DNA of 30,250 nucleotides from a virus. The stretch covers positions 1 through 30,250 of the IMG/VR virus record IMGVR_UViG_3300044825_000555; one strand, written 5' to 3'. Position numbers and translations under genes: made by a program. Shown piece by piece: positions 1 to 6,196 of this stretch. The notes under the pieces were generated by a model that ran no database searches, was not told where the DNA came from, and worked only from the letters and a program-made list of their open reading frames with translations. The first letter of the stretch is position 1; the number at the start of each line of letters is the position of its first letter.

Positions 1-19
1 ACATTGTAAATCAATGTTA
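1..19. repeat. Inverted repeat at the window start
   Basis: ACATTG-TAAAT-CAATGT is a perfect 6-bp inverted repeat at bases 1-17. It becomes 9 bp (ATAACATTG/CAATGTTAT) if the last three bases of the window (ATA) precede base 1. It includes the proposed ATG of the small membrane gene. No terminator T-tract follows on the minus strand. Confidence 0.5.
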
Positions 20-65
20 TATAATTTTTATTTTAAAATTTAATTTTGATTTAATTTTTTTATGA

Positions 66-455
66 CTATTTAATCTCATTCTCGCTACTTGCTAAAGGGA
101 TTGCACTTTCTACAACCTTAATATTAACAGTATTAATAGTTACCTCTTGGCTTACAGTTTCTTTAGGTTTGCCATATACCCTACTCATTAAAGTATCTAA
201 AGAATACAAGCTGCCTTTTTCAAGTGATTTCTTTAAAGCATTTGCTACTGTCTTTTCTAATATCGTTGCATTTGGATTTTTAAAGGTATCTGCCAACTCT
301 TCAAGAGTCATAGACATAAGCACCTGGATAGCATCATTTACCTCGCTCATTTTGTACCCTTGCTCTTTTAAAGCCGACACAAACTTTCTTGGTCTGCCAT
401 TAGGATTTCTTACCTCTCCTTTTTTAGCCGGTCTTAAATTCTGTTCGTTAGCCAT
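66..455 (-). CDS. DUF5681-like protein, putative terminase small subunit
   Basis: This 129-residue basic protein starts with a KKGEVRNPNGRPRK segment (about residues 11-24). That is the GNPxGRP-type motif of DUF5681-like phage proteins often found beside large terminases. The rest is predicted to be mostly helical. It lies downstream of an HNH nuclease gene and a small gene, and, if the molecule is circular, a few small genes upstream of the large terminase. Small terminases recognise packaging-site DNA and load the large subunit; I infer that role from position and the basic N-terminus, not from a diagnostic domain. It could instead be another DNA-binding phage protein. The stop is TAG at 66-68. 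Confidence 0.55.
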   Translation of the reverse strand: MANEQNLRPAKKGEVRNPNGRPRKFVSALKEQGYKMSEVNDAIQVLMSMTLEELADTFKNPNATILEKTVANALKKSLEKGSLYSLDTLMSRVYGKPKETVSQEVTINTVNIKVVESAIPLASSENEIK

Positions 456-475
456 TTCTCTTATTTGTTTCTAAA

Positions 476-664
476 TTATCTATTAAACTTTTCGTTAAAA
501 TATTGCTCTGCAGATTGATAACTATTACTCTCAATGTAGGCAGTTTTAACTTGGTGCTCATGGATTTGTTGAGCCTTTATAAATGCTATTAGTAAATCAT
601 TGCCTATGAAGTATCTGTTTTGCTCCATAAATGATTGTAAGAATTCGACTGGTGTTTGTTCCAT
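476..664 (-). CDS. Small hypothetical phage protein
   Basis: This is a 62-residue, probably helical protein beginning MEQTPVEFLQ. I recognise no enzymatic motif. Its opening (xQTxVEFL / xQTAVEYL) and a helix with AxxIHEHQVKTAYI resemble the 72-residue protein at 29634-29852, so the two may belong to one family of small accessory proteins common in Bacteroidota phages. It sits between the HNH gene and the small terminase candidate with tiny gaps, so it is probably co-transcribed with them. Confidence 0.6.
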   Translation of the reverse strand: MEQTPVEFLQSFMEQNRYFIGNDLLIAFIKAQQIHEHQVKTAYIESNSYQSAEQYFNEKFNR

Positions 665-666
665 AG

Positions 667-933
667 TTATTTATGATATTCTATTGTTTTATTGTGTAGT
701 TCTTGTAAAAAATCGTTATATCTCTTGTTTTGTCCGTACCTAACATGGCATAATCTACAAAGTGCCATTACATTCTCAACTCTATCTTGCTCCTCTTTAT
801 TGTTTTTACCGAATTTGCTTCTTGGGACTATGTGGTGGAAATCATGACTTTGAGATCCACAACATTCACATGGAATAAAATCAGCTACTGTATAACCAAA
901 GTATTCAAGATAGTTTTTAGTATATTTTTGCAA
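667..933 (-). CDS. HNH endonuclease (zinc-binding)
   Basis: This 88-residue protein has cysteines at 22, 24 and 25, a His-His pair at 33-34 in DFHHIVPRS, Asn54, and a second CxxCH cluster at 59-63. That is a compact zinc-supported HNH fold. Phage HNH proteins encoded beside terminase genes, such as HK97 gp74, assist terminase cleavage during packaging, and this gene sits two genes upstream of the small terminase candidate. The start overlaps the end of the preceding homing endonuclease gene by 17 bases. A packaging role is inferred from context; the nuclease fold is well supported by the motif. Confidence 0.85.
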   Translation of the reverse strand: MQKYTKNYLEYFGYTVADFIPCECCGSQSHDFHHIVPRSKFGKNNKEEQDRVENVMALCRLCHVRYGQNKRYNDFLQELHNKTIEYHK

Positions 934-1405
934 AATTAGATTTATTATTTTTATCTCTATATAAAGTATATTGTAATGAATTAGGCTTTAAATTGTAGGC
1001 TTCTGCTGCTAATTTTATAGAGTCATATACTATGCCGGTATTCTTGTCAAGTATTTTAACTCCGTTTCTATTTAATCTATTATGTTTAGAAGCATACATC
1101 ATATTCTCTTTTTGAGTACACCATTCTAAATTATCTACACAATTATTGCTTGGATTATGGTCAATATGATTTATTACTGGTTTGTTATATGGATTTTCAA
1201 TAAATGCCATTGCTACAACCCTATGCAAGAATAAATCTTTTTTAATTCTATTCTTATATAACCTTACCTTTTTATAGCCATGTTTATTGTGCAAATATCC
1301 ATTAGATATATACCCTAATCTATTTTTTAATCTTGCGAAGTTAGATATCCAATATAAACCCTCATAACCTACTACTTCTTTCCAAATTTCTGTATTATTA
1401 TCCAT
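917..1405 (-). CDS. NUMOD4-HNH homing endonuclease
   Basis: This 162-residue protein has three parts. A NUMOD4 domain covers about residues 6-50 (WKEVVGYEGLYWISN). An HNH_3 core covers about 58-105, with His61, the INHIDHN cluster at 79-84 and DNLEWCT at 91-97. A NUMOD1-like DNA-contacting tail lies at about 115-155. This is the classic layout of a free-standing, intron-less homing endonuclease that spreads into phage genomes by cutting recipients that lack it. It is flanked by the ParB-like gene upstream and another HNH gene downstream, and looks intact. It is probably a selfish insertion, not part of phage physiology. Confidence 0.9.
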   Translation of the reverse strand: MDNNTEIWKEVVGYEGLYWISNFARLKNRLGYISNGYLHNKHGYKKVRLYKNRIKKDLFLHRVVAMAFIENPYNKPVINHIDHNPSNNCVDNLEWCTQKENMMYASKHNRLNRNGVKILDKNTGIVYDSIKLAAEAYNLKPNSLQYTLYRDKNNKSNFAKIY

Positions 1406-1447
1406 ATGCCATTTATACTATATAGGATAATATGACTTTTTACCAAT

Positions 1448-1882
1448 TTAAAATTCTACACCACAAGATGGGCAGATAGTTCCAGTTCCTTTTGAATTAT
1501 CTTCTTCCTTATCTTCATTCCATATAGGAACATCTAAACCCCAATTTTGAAGCTCTATTGCATCCCATTCATTAGCTAACTGCTCATAATCCCATTCTCC
1601 AGCATTGATATTATCTCTAATTAAAAACTCTTTTAGCTCTTTAGCATTAAAATCAGTAGCTTTCTTTACCCAAGTATCCTCTATTTCTTTGTAATTTAAG
1701 TCAAGTAAAGCTCTATATCTTTGATTGCCACCTACTATTATATTATTCTCATCTATAATTATAGGTCTTAATTCAAGCATTTTAGGGAATGTCCTTATGC
1801 TTTCAACCAATTTCTTAAAATTCTCGTTTCTTACTACTCTTGGGTTTTCTGGATTGAGCTTTAAACTTGTTAATTTTATCAT
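1448..1882 (-). CDS. ParB/sulfiredoxin-fold N-terminal domain protein
   Basis: This 144-residue protein opens with a ParB-like domain. NPENPR is at about residues 10-15, RPIIID at 39-44, and the nucleotide-binding signature GGNQRYRAL at 51-59. A helical segment with WDYEQLANEW follows. The last eight residues are CPSCGVEF, a half zinc-ribbon. Phage ParB-like proteins can bind CTP, nick DNA or guide modification enzymes; the sequence does not decide between these. It overlaps the upstream HAD gene by four bases (ATGA), indicating translational coupling. It lacks the central HTH of plasmid-partitioning ParB, so segregation is unlikely. Confidence 0.8.
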   Translation of the reverse strand: MIKLTSLKLNPENPRVVRNENFKKLVESIRTFPKMLELRPIIIDENNIIVGGNQRYRALLDLNYKEIEDTWVKKATDFNAKELKEFLIRDNINAGEWDYEQLANEWDAIELQNWGLDVPIWNEDKEEDNSKGTGTICPSCGVEF

Positions 1883-2307
1883 TTGAATAGTTTACCCTCT
1901 GTTTTAGTCATTTTATTTATTAAATCTACTTGCTCCTGGTTGTTATCATAATGGATAGCAACTCCCAACCTTTTGACTGTTTCCCACTTGTTTTTGCCCG
2001 AAGTAAAGAAAATATCACTTCTTCTTATACCTAATTTATCAGCCACATCAAATACTTCTTTACTATCCTTACTTTGTCTTGCAGTAATAATTAAAACTCG
2101 GTAATTCTCTGCTAATAGCTGCTTTGCTTTCTCTTGACCTTTTGAAGTGCTTAAAGTATCATCAAAGTCAAAACTTACTATTTTAGTTGCAAATTCTCCT
2201 TGAGCCAATATTGCACGATATACCTTTTCGGCTTTACCTTGCGTGTCATAAATGCAAGATCCGTTACCTATTCGGTATTTACCATTTGAGCACTTATATA
2301 CCGGCAT
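1879..2307 (-). CDS. HAD-like phosphatase with N-terminal YKCxNGKYRIG module
   Basis: Residues 1-35 form a small phage module with conserved cysteines (YKCSNGKYRIG, then SCIY). Residues 42-142 are a compact HAD-superfamily hydrolase. Motif I is DFDDT at 47-51 with the nucleophile Asp47, motif II is Thr75 in IITAR, a basic motif lies near Lys105/Lys107, and an acidic motif is Asp121. There is no cap domain, as in small nucleotidase or polynucleotide-phosphatase types. The likely reaction is dephosphorylation of a nucleotide or nucleic-acid end; the substrate is unknown. It overlaps its ParB-like neighbour by four bases, so the two are made together. Confidence 0.8.
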   Translation of the reverse strand: MPVYKCSNGKYRIGNGSCIYDTQGKAEKVYRAILAQGEFATKIVSFDFDDTLSTSKGQEKAKQLLAENYRVLIITARQSKDSKEVFDVADKLGIRRSDIFFTSGKNKWETVKRLGVAIHYDNNQEQVDLINKMTKTEGKLFK

Positions 2308-2605
2308 CTACTTTCTTTTTAGATTTCTTACCATTCGCACTGTCTTGATTAGGTGCTTCACTCGGTTGTTGAGCGATTTTAAGGCTTTCTTTATATTTAT
2401 TGGCATAATTATATACTCGGTTTACAAGTTCAAAAACGCAGCTTCCACAGTTGTTTCTATCATTGCTTTCATAGATATACTTGTTATGGATTGCTTTATA
2501 CTGCTCAAATACTGGTTGAGTTAGGTTTCTCAATACTTCATACTGAATGCTTATTGAGTTGTCTAATTGGGTAACAAATAAAAAATCTAATTCTTCTTGT
2601 GTCAT
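2294..2605 (-). CDS. Conserved phage hypothetical protein with CGSC motif
   Basis: This 103-residue protein is predicted to be helical, with one CGSCVFELVNR segment near residue 53. It ends in a lysine-rich, probably disordered tail. The CxxC could bind metal or form a disulfide, but no family assignment is possible from the sequence alone. The start overlaps the preceding membrane protein stop by four bases (ATGA), and its end overlaps the start of the HAD fusion gene by 14 bases. It is therefore embedded in a tightly coupled operon. Confidence 0.65.
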   Translation of the reverse strand: MTQEELDFLFVTQLDNSISIQYEVLRNLTQPVFEQYKAIHNKYIYESNDRNNCGSCVFELVNRVYNYANKYKESLKIAQQPSEAPNQDSANGKKSKKKVDAGI

Positions 2606-2835
2606 TTTCTTATAAATTTTATGATTAATTGAAATAAGATTACTGAAAGGAATGCACCTATAATAATCTCTTTAATATAAATAGGTAAAAGTGAAATTAT
2701 TAAATAAGCATATACTGGTAAGCAGTATTCACAACCAAATGGCTTCTTTTTTAAATACTTATTCCAGCTTGGTACTTGGTAGATTTCAAACCATACTACC
2801 ATTAAAATCAAAGTTGCTATGATATTTTGTAGCAT
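2602..2835 (-). CDS. Small membrane protein with GCEYC motif
   Basis: This 77-residue protein has two to three hydrophobic segments (about residues 3-17, 40-53 and 57-74) around a short polar stretch, KKKPFGCEYCLP. Small membrane proteins with a KPFxCxxC loop recur in Bacteroidota phages and prophages, but I know of no assigned function. The paired cysteines could bind metal or form a disulfide. It overlaps the upstream sigma-like gene by 19 bases. Confidence 0.65.
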   Translation of the reverse strand: MLQNIIATLILMVVWFEIYQVPSWNKYLKKKPFGCEYCLPVYAYLIISLLPIYIKEIIIGAFLSVILFQLIIKFIRK

Positions 2836-3455
2836 ATAGGAGTAAATTTGTTTTCTTTATTTTCTTGCACTTTTTTGAATACCTTATCCAGCTCATCAAG
2901 TATCTGGTCAATGTCCCATTCTTTAGGAACATCTATTTCGCACTCAATAGTGAATTTGATTTTCTCGTTAAATAAGTCGCTCATTTTAGCTTTTCTTTTG
3001 ATTTTAGAGATAGTTTCATAAATACTTCTTACCGGTATGCCAGTATCATTGCTTAACTTTTTAGCCTTGCAATTATATTTTAAATAGTATTTAAGTAGGT
3101 TGTTCTCGTAGAATGGTAGTTTATCATGGAATTCCTCTACTTTTTCAAACTTTGCCTCCATTATCTCAAAATCACTTGGAGTTTCTACTATATTAGGTAC
3201 TTCCTCATAAACTCTCCTAAATTTATTATGGAATGTACTATCATTGGACTTAATCATGTTTAAAATGGTGCGAATAACATAGAATTTGAGATACCCATCA
3301 TTATTCATTTGGAATAATCTCTCTTCTGGAAGATTACATACTACTAACATTACTTCGGATAGCAATTCATCTCGTAAATGCTCCGGCTGCATTTTAGAGA
3401 TTACATCTTTTAATTCTCTTGAATTATAAAGGTCAGTTATTATCTGTTGCCTCAT
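2817..3455 (-). CDS. Phage sigma-70-like transcription factor (putative)
   Basis: This is a 212-residue protein. Residues about 20-80 resemble sigma region 2, with HLRDELLSEVMLVVCNL followed by YLKFYVIRTILNMIKS. Residues about 129-157 form a region-4-like helix-turn-helix (AKKLSNDTGIPVRSIYETISKIKRKAK). A further domain of about 50 residues, KIKFTIECEIDVPKEWDIDQILDELDKVFKK, follows at the C-terminus. I infer a phage sigma factor redirecting host RNA polymerase, probably to late genes, consistent with the lack of host-type promoters in the structural module. Similarity is weak, so a related HTH regulator remains possible. The start overlaps the DUF1599 gene by 23 bases. Confidence 0.6.
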   Translation of the reverse strand: MRQQIITDLYNSRELKDVISKMQPEHLRDELLSEVMLVVCNLPEERLFQMNNDGYLKFYVIRTILNMIKSNDSTFHNKFRRVYEEVPNIVETPSDFEIMEAKFEKVEEFHDKLPFYENNLLKYYLKYNCKAKKLSNDTGIPVRSIYETISKIKRKAKMSDLFNEKIKFTIECEIDVPKEWDIDQILDELDKVFKKVQENKENKFTPICYKIS

Positions 3456-3741
3456 CTTCGTGGATCATTGACAAAATTAAAGAATATGTTATAAGGTCTT
3501 GTAAGCTATCTTTCATACTCTCGTTTCTTGCCTCTTTGCCAATTAAGTTGACAATTCTTGATATTTTTATTCCTATTTGATTAAGGCAAACCTGGAATGC
3601 AGTAGTGCCACATAACATCCCAGTTTCCTTAAAATTGCTTAATCTATCTTCATTTGCATAGTCATCACCTTTGCTTTCCAAAAGGTCTAATATATCCTTA
3701 AATATATCTCTTGCAAATTGCAGTTGTTCTTGTTTGTTCAT
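3433..3741 (-). CDS. DUF1599 (nucleotide-modification-associated) protein
   Basis: This 102-residue helical protein carries SKGDDYANEDRLSNFKE (about residues 24-40) and a helix with NQIGIKISRIVNLIGKE. This pattern fits DUF1599, also called nucleotide modification associated domain 1. The family is often encoded by phages and near nucleotide or base-modification genes. It may act on a nucleotide precursor, but no biochemical activity is established that I know of. It is coupled to the upstream gene by a TAATG overlap at 3741. Confidence 0.75.
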   Translation of the reverse strand: MNKQEQLQFARDIFKDILDLLESKGDDYANEDRLSNFKETGMLCGTTAFQVCLNQIGIKISRIVNLIGKEARNESMKDSLQDLITYSLILSMIHEDEATDNN

Positions 3742-3974
3742 TAGAAAGGTAATTTATCTTCTTTTTTAGCTACTTCTATTTTACCATCAGTCCAAGCCAC
3801 TTTCCCATTCCCTACATAAACTTTCTTTTCTTTAGCTTCTCTTTGCTCTTTAGTTTGTTGCAAAGTTATTGCAACGTTATTGCCAAACTTATCAAGTTGG
3901 TCATTTATTGAAGCAGTATAGTACTTATATGTACCATCTTCTTGCTTTATGCTGAAATTAATTAGTGCTCCCAT
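3741..3974 (-). CDS. Small protein with SSB-like acidic LPF tail
   Basis: This 77-residue protein has predicted beta-strands (ALINFSIKQ, YKYYTASIND, NNVAITLQQ) and a linker, and ends KKEDKLPF. The last residues resemble the acidic DDIPF tail that bacterial single-stranded-DNA-binding proteins use to recruit partners. A small beta-rich body and such a tail within a replication and recombination cluster suggest a mini-SSB, but the body is short for a full OB fold. I treat this as a hypothesis. Its start overlaps the upstream gene by 17 bases. Confidence 0.6.
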   Translation of the reverse strand: MGALINFSIKQEDGTYKYYTASINDQLDKFGNNVAITLQQTKEQREAKEKKVYVGNGKVAWTDGKIEVAKKEDKLPF

Positions 3975-4302
3975 TTTTTTGTTCTTTTATTAGTTGTTCG
4001 GAATATTCCTCAAGTTTTGCTCTGTTCTCTTCGTTTAGAATTACATAGTTATTAGCCATACTATCAATAGCTCCGGCATTTGCTAAATCAATCTCATACA
4101 TTTTTCTAAAATCTTCATGAGTTATCTTCATAAGCAAATCTCTATTAATCCAATCCAATCTACCGGTATAACCTTTTAAAGTTTGTTTAGCCCCATAAGT
4201 TGCTCCGGTTTCTGTAATTATGAAATCAAAATAATCTCTACTCAATTTAGCATAAAGTAAAGCCTTTGCAAAGTAAAAAGCATCTGTTGTTTTCGCTGCC
4301 AT
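3958..4302 (-). CDS. Hypothetical phage protein
   Basis: This is a 114-residue, mostly helical protein containing DAFYFAKALLYAKLSRDYFDFI and a central YTGRLDWINRDLLMKI. I do not recognise a family. It lies in the replication cluster between the VRR-NUC nuclease and the SSB-tail protein. It follows a 53-base gap, the largest between 2.6 and 5.2 kb, which holds a near-repeated AAAAAACCT block and an AATTAACAAA half-site on the coding strand. Confidence 0.6.
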   Translation of the reverse strand: MAAKTTDAFYFAKALLYAKLSRDYFDFIITETGATYGAKQTLKGYTGRLDWINRDLLMKITHEDFRKMYEIDLANAGAIDSMANNYVILNEENRAKLEEYSEQLIKEQKNGSTN

Positions 4303-4355
4303 AGTGTAAAATTAAGGTTTTTTGTTAATTTAAAATATTTTATTAGGTTTTTTAT

Positions 4356-4700
4356 TCACAATTTGTAATAATTGTTAATAGTTTGCATAAACTCATCTAA
4401 ACTCCAGCATACTGCACACAAGTAGCCTTTGTTATTTAGATAAGCCATTATTTTCTTTTGAGCTTCGCTTGGTTTATTATATCCGTATTTCATTTCAATA
4501 TAAAGTCCATGATATTCGCCCATCGGAGTTGGAACGCATAAGTCCAAAATTCCGGCAGTTGTTCCCTCTGCCTTTAGCCTTTTAGCAGTTGAGTAGGCTC
4601 TGTGTCCCCCGTTCGGGATTGCAAATATTAATTCTCTCGGATATTGCAACCTAAACCAATTTACACAAGCCACCTGGAGTGTGTGTTCATCTTTTATCAT
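4356..4700 (-). CDS. VRR-NUC domain nuclease
   Basis: This 114-residue protein is a stand-alone VRR-NUC domain of the PD-(D/E)XK superfamily. Visible motifs are the N-terminal acidic residue in DEHTLQVACVNWF, the IPNGGHR loop, the core Asp in GILDLCVP, the ExK in YIEMKYG, and SEAQKKIMAYLNNKGY. Phage VRR-NUC proteins are thought to cut branched or structured DNA during replication or recombination. It overlaps the upstream gene by four bases (ATGA), which couples it to the replication cluster. Family assignment is strong; the exact substrate is not known. Confidence 0.88.
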   Translation of the reverse strand: MIKDEHTLQVACVNWFRLQYPRELIFAIPNGGHRAYSTAKRLKAEGTTAGILDLCVPTPMGEYHGLYIEMKYGYNKPSEAQKKIMAYLNNKGYLCAVCWSLDEFMQTINNYYKL

Positions 4701-5278
4701 TTGTTGAAATAGTTTTTAAATGTTTTATTCCATTGTTCTCTTCGCTCTGCTATTCTTTGCTCTTTATTGTCCGTTTCTGGCTTGTTTGCTACCTGGTTGA
4801 TACATTCTATTAGCTTATCAAAATAACCGTCTATAACCGGTATTTCTTCGCTTACTTCATTTATTTGTCTATCCTTTTGTATCTTAAACTGCTCGTTTGC
4901 ATAATCGCACTCAGCTGCATAAGTATTTACCCATTTCATAAAAGCAATAGGGCTTAACTTTCCGTATATATCTCCAAAAGTGCCGGTTTTAGCTTTTACA
5001 TAAAATAGCTTCCATTGTTCAGCAGTTAGATTGGCATAGTTATTGCAAATAAGCTCAACAACATCTTGTTTTTGAGCGTTATTCCACTCACAACCTATGT
5101 AGTTTAAAAAGTTGCTTAATTGAGCAGCAACTCCGGAATAAATCTTTTCTACTCCTAATTCTTTTGATAATTGGACTAAAGTTTTTGTGTGGCTAAAATC
5201 AGCCGGTGCATGATTAACCGAAATACTTTGCTGTTTCTTCGTCAAGCTCAATTCTTTGTCCTTCTTGTTTTGTTCCAT
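4697..5278 (-). CDS. Hypothetical replication-cluster protein
   Basis: This 193-residue protein has a basic, disordered N-terminus followed by helices. The central part contains LFYVKAKTGTFGDIYGKLSPIAFMKWVNTYAAE, an arrangement I associate with DUF6633-type phage proteins found next to replication initiators. I cannot confirm that assignment. It could be a helicase loader or another initiation partner, by position only. The start overlaps the end of the initiator gene by 65 bases, an unusually long overlap. No internal Met gives a shorter plausible start, although an alternative GTG or TTG start is possible. Confidence 0.6.
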   Translation of the reverse strand: MEQNKKDKELSLTKKQQSISVNHAPADFSHTKTLVQLSKELGVEKIYSGVAAQLSNFLNYIGCEWNNAQKQDVVELICNNYANLTAEQWKLFYVKAKTGTFGDIYGKLSPIAFMKWVNTYAAECDYANEQFKIQKDRQINEVSEEIPVIDGYFDKLIECINQVANKPETDNKEQRIAERREQWNKTFKNYFNK

Positions 5279-6026
5279 AGTTGATAATTTTGTTGAATTG
5301 TGAATTTATATTTTTAAGTAAAAAGTTTTCTTTTAACCATTTGTCTTTTGAAGCATAATCTAAAACTTTATAAAAACTTGCTTTTATTGTTTCTGCTTTA
5401 GTTTCTAAATTCCTTTGGTTGCATAAAAATATGATTTTATTTTCTATTTCTTTAATCATCTTTCCATCTACTGCTTGGAATGTTGGTTTGAAGTTAAACA
5501 TAGATTGGTAAAAATCAAAATAAACCTCAACCATTAAATCATAGTTAGCAGATTTATCTGCAAATTCTATTTTACTTTTCTTTTCTTTAGTTTCCTTTAG
5601 TTTATTTTCCTTTACTTTACTTGCATTACCAACGCAATGCTCTTGCAATGCATTTGCATCTGCATTTGCATCTTTAACTCCTTGCCATCTCTTTTGAGCA
5701 GCTAATCGTGCGTTATTTGACTTTTCTAAATAAGGTTGTAAGTAATATACTTGTTTGATAGAAAAAAAGTTATTGCACTCATCTATTTGAAATAAATCAT
5801 ACTTTTTAAGTACTACCTCAACTTTAGCAAGTGAAGTTCCAAATTCATCAGCAAGTAGGTCAATATCCGAAATAGGATACCTAAAATCTTGTTGTTCTCT
5901 TAATACCTCAAGAAGCATAAAATAGATACCATAACCCTCTATTCCAAGCTCTTTTGTTACTCGTTTGATCTTCCTATCGTGTCTTGCATTAGCAAAGTGT
6001 GGGAAGTAAAATGCATCTTTTTTCAT
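5214..6026 (-). CDS. DUF4373 (Lin1244/Lin1753-like) replication initiator / replisome organizer
   Basis: This is a 270-residue protein. Residues 1-105 match the Lin1244/Lin1753-like N-terminal domain, with KDAFYFPHFANARHDRKIKR then GIEGYGIYFMLLEVLREQ. This is a winged-helix DNA-binding unit found in phage replisome organizers. A low-complexity linker (about 115-155, with DANADANA and many lysines) leads to a helical C-terminal domain of DnaD-like character. I infer origin binding and recruitment of the host helicase. The linker DNA contains a 12-bp tandem repeat, which may be part of the origin. The ATG lies just after a terminator-like hairpin and T-tract, so expression may be controlled by that leader. 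Confidence 0.8.
   Translation of the reverse strand: MKKDAFYFPHFANARHDRKIKRVTKELGIEGYGIYFMLLEVLREQQDFRYPISDIDLLADEFGTSLAKVEVVLKKYDLFQIDECNNFFSIKQVYYLQPYLEKSNNARLAAQKRWQGVKDANADANALQEHCVGNASKVKENKLKETKEKKSKIEFADKSANYDLMVEVYFDFYQSMFNFKPTFQAVDGKMIKEIENKIIFLCNQRNLETKAETIKASFYKVLDYASKDKWLKENFLLKNINSQFNKIINYGTKQEGQRIELDEETAKYFG
5649..5672. repeat. 12-bp tandem repeat (iteron-like), possible origin core
   Basis: TGCATTTGCATC occurs twice in immediate tandem inside the initiator gene. It is preceded by further TTGCA-containing matches (5630-5650) and by a pyrimidine-rich TTTAG/TTTAC-repeat stretch at about 5577-5630. Iterons beside a low-melting tract inside the initiator gene are the arrangement of lambda ori within gene O. 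The repeat also encodes DANADANA in the linker, so it could merely be protein low complexity. Confidence 0.45.
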
Positions 6027-6029
6027 AAA

Positions 6030-6061
6030 ATAAAAAACCCTTGTAGTAAGGAGTACAAGGG
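6030..6061 (-). terminator. Intrinsic-terminator-like hairpin just before the initiator gene
   Basis: On the minus strand an 8-bp perfect stem, CCCTTGTA with TACAAGGG, encloses the 8-base loop CTCCTTAC. It is followed by TTTTTTATTTT and then the ATG at 6026. A terminator so close to a start codon suggests attenuation or translational control, not the simple end of the upstream operon. The loop is perfectly complementary to the loop of the hairpin at 6085-6112. Confidence 0.6.
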
Positions 6062-6084
6062 CTGGTTTATAAAACCTAATAGAA

Positions 6085-6112
6085 AATATTTAACTCCTTA
6101 CTTTTAAATATT
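6085..6112 (-). promoter_or_regulatory. Leader hairpin whose loop matches the terminator loop
   Basis: On the minus strand a 9-bp A/T stem, AATATTTAA with TTAAATATT, encloses the loop AAGTAAGGAG. GTAAGGAG in this loop is the exact reverse complement of the downstream hairpin loop CTCCTTAC, and the match extends to 10 bp if closing bases are included. It could form a loop-loop kissing complex or an antiterminator helix. A further 5-bp hairpin (GGTTT/AAACC, 6064-6076) sits between the two. Confidence 0.5.
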
Positions 6113-6143
6113 CCCTTTTATATAAATAGTAGTTCTTTAGAAA

Positions 6144-6171
6144 TTACCGGCAGCTTTTACACCACCGGTAA
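6144..6171 (-). promoter_or_regulatory. Leader inverted repeat TTACCGG/CCGGTAA
   Basis: A perfect 7-bp inverted repeat with a 14-base spacer lies in the untranslated leader upstream of the initiator gene. It could be an additional RNA hairpin or a protein-binding site in the DNA. It has no T-tract, so I do not call it a terminator. Confidence 0.35.
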
Positions 6172-6187
6172 ATCAACTATGAACAAG

Positions 6188-6195
6188 CAAATATA
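6188..6195 (-). promoter_or_regulatory. Possible promoter -7 box for the initiator leader
   Basis: TATATTTG matches the Bacteroidota -7 consensus TAnnTTTG on the minus strand, two bases after the stop codon of the small gene at 6197-6337. No exact -33 TTTG lies at the usual spacing, so it would be weak or need an activator. Transcription from here would make a leader of roughly 155 bases holding the hairpins described above. Confidence 0.35.
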
Positions 6196-6196
6196 A

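Noticed and set aside
6093-6101. Shine-Dalgarno-like GTAAGGAG on the minus strand as a ribosome site
   Set aside because: No start codon follows at the right distance. The sequence is better explained as a hairpin loop complementary to the terminator loop.
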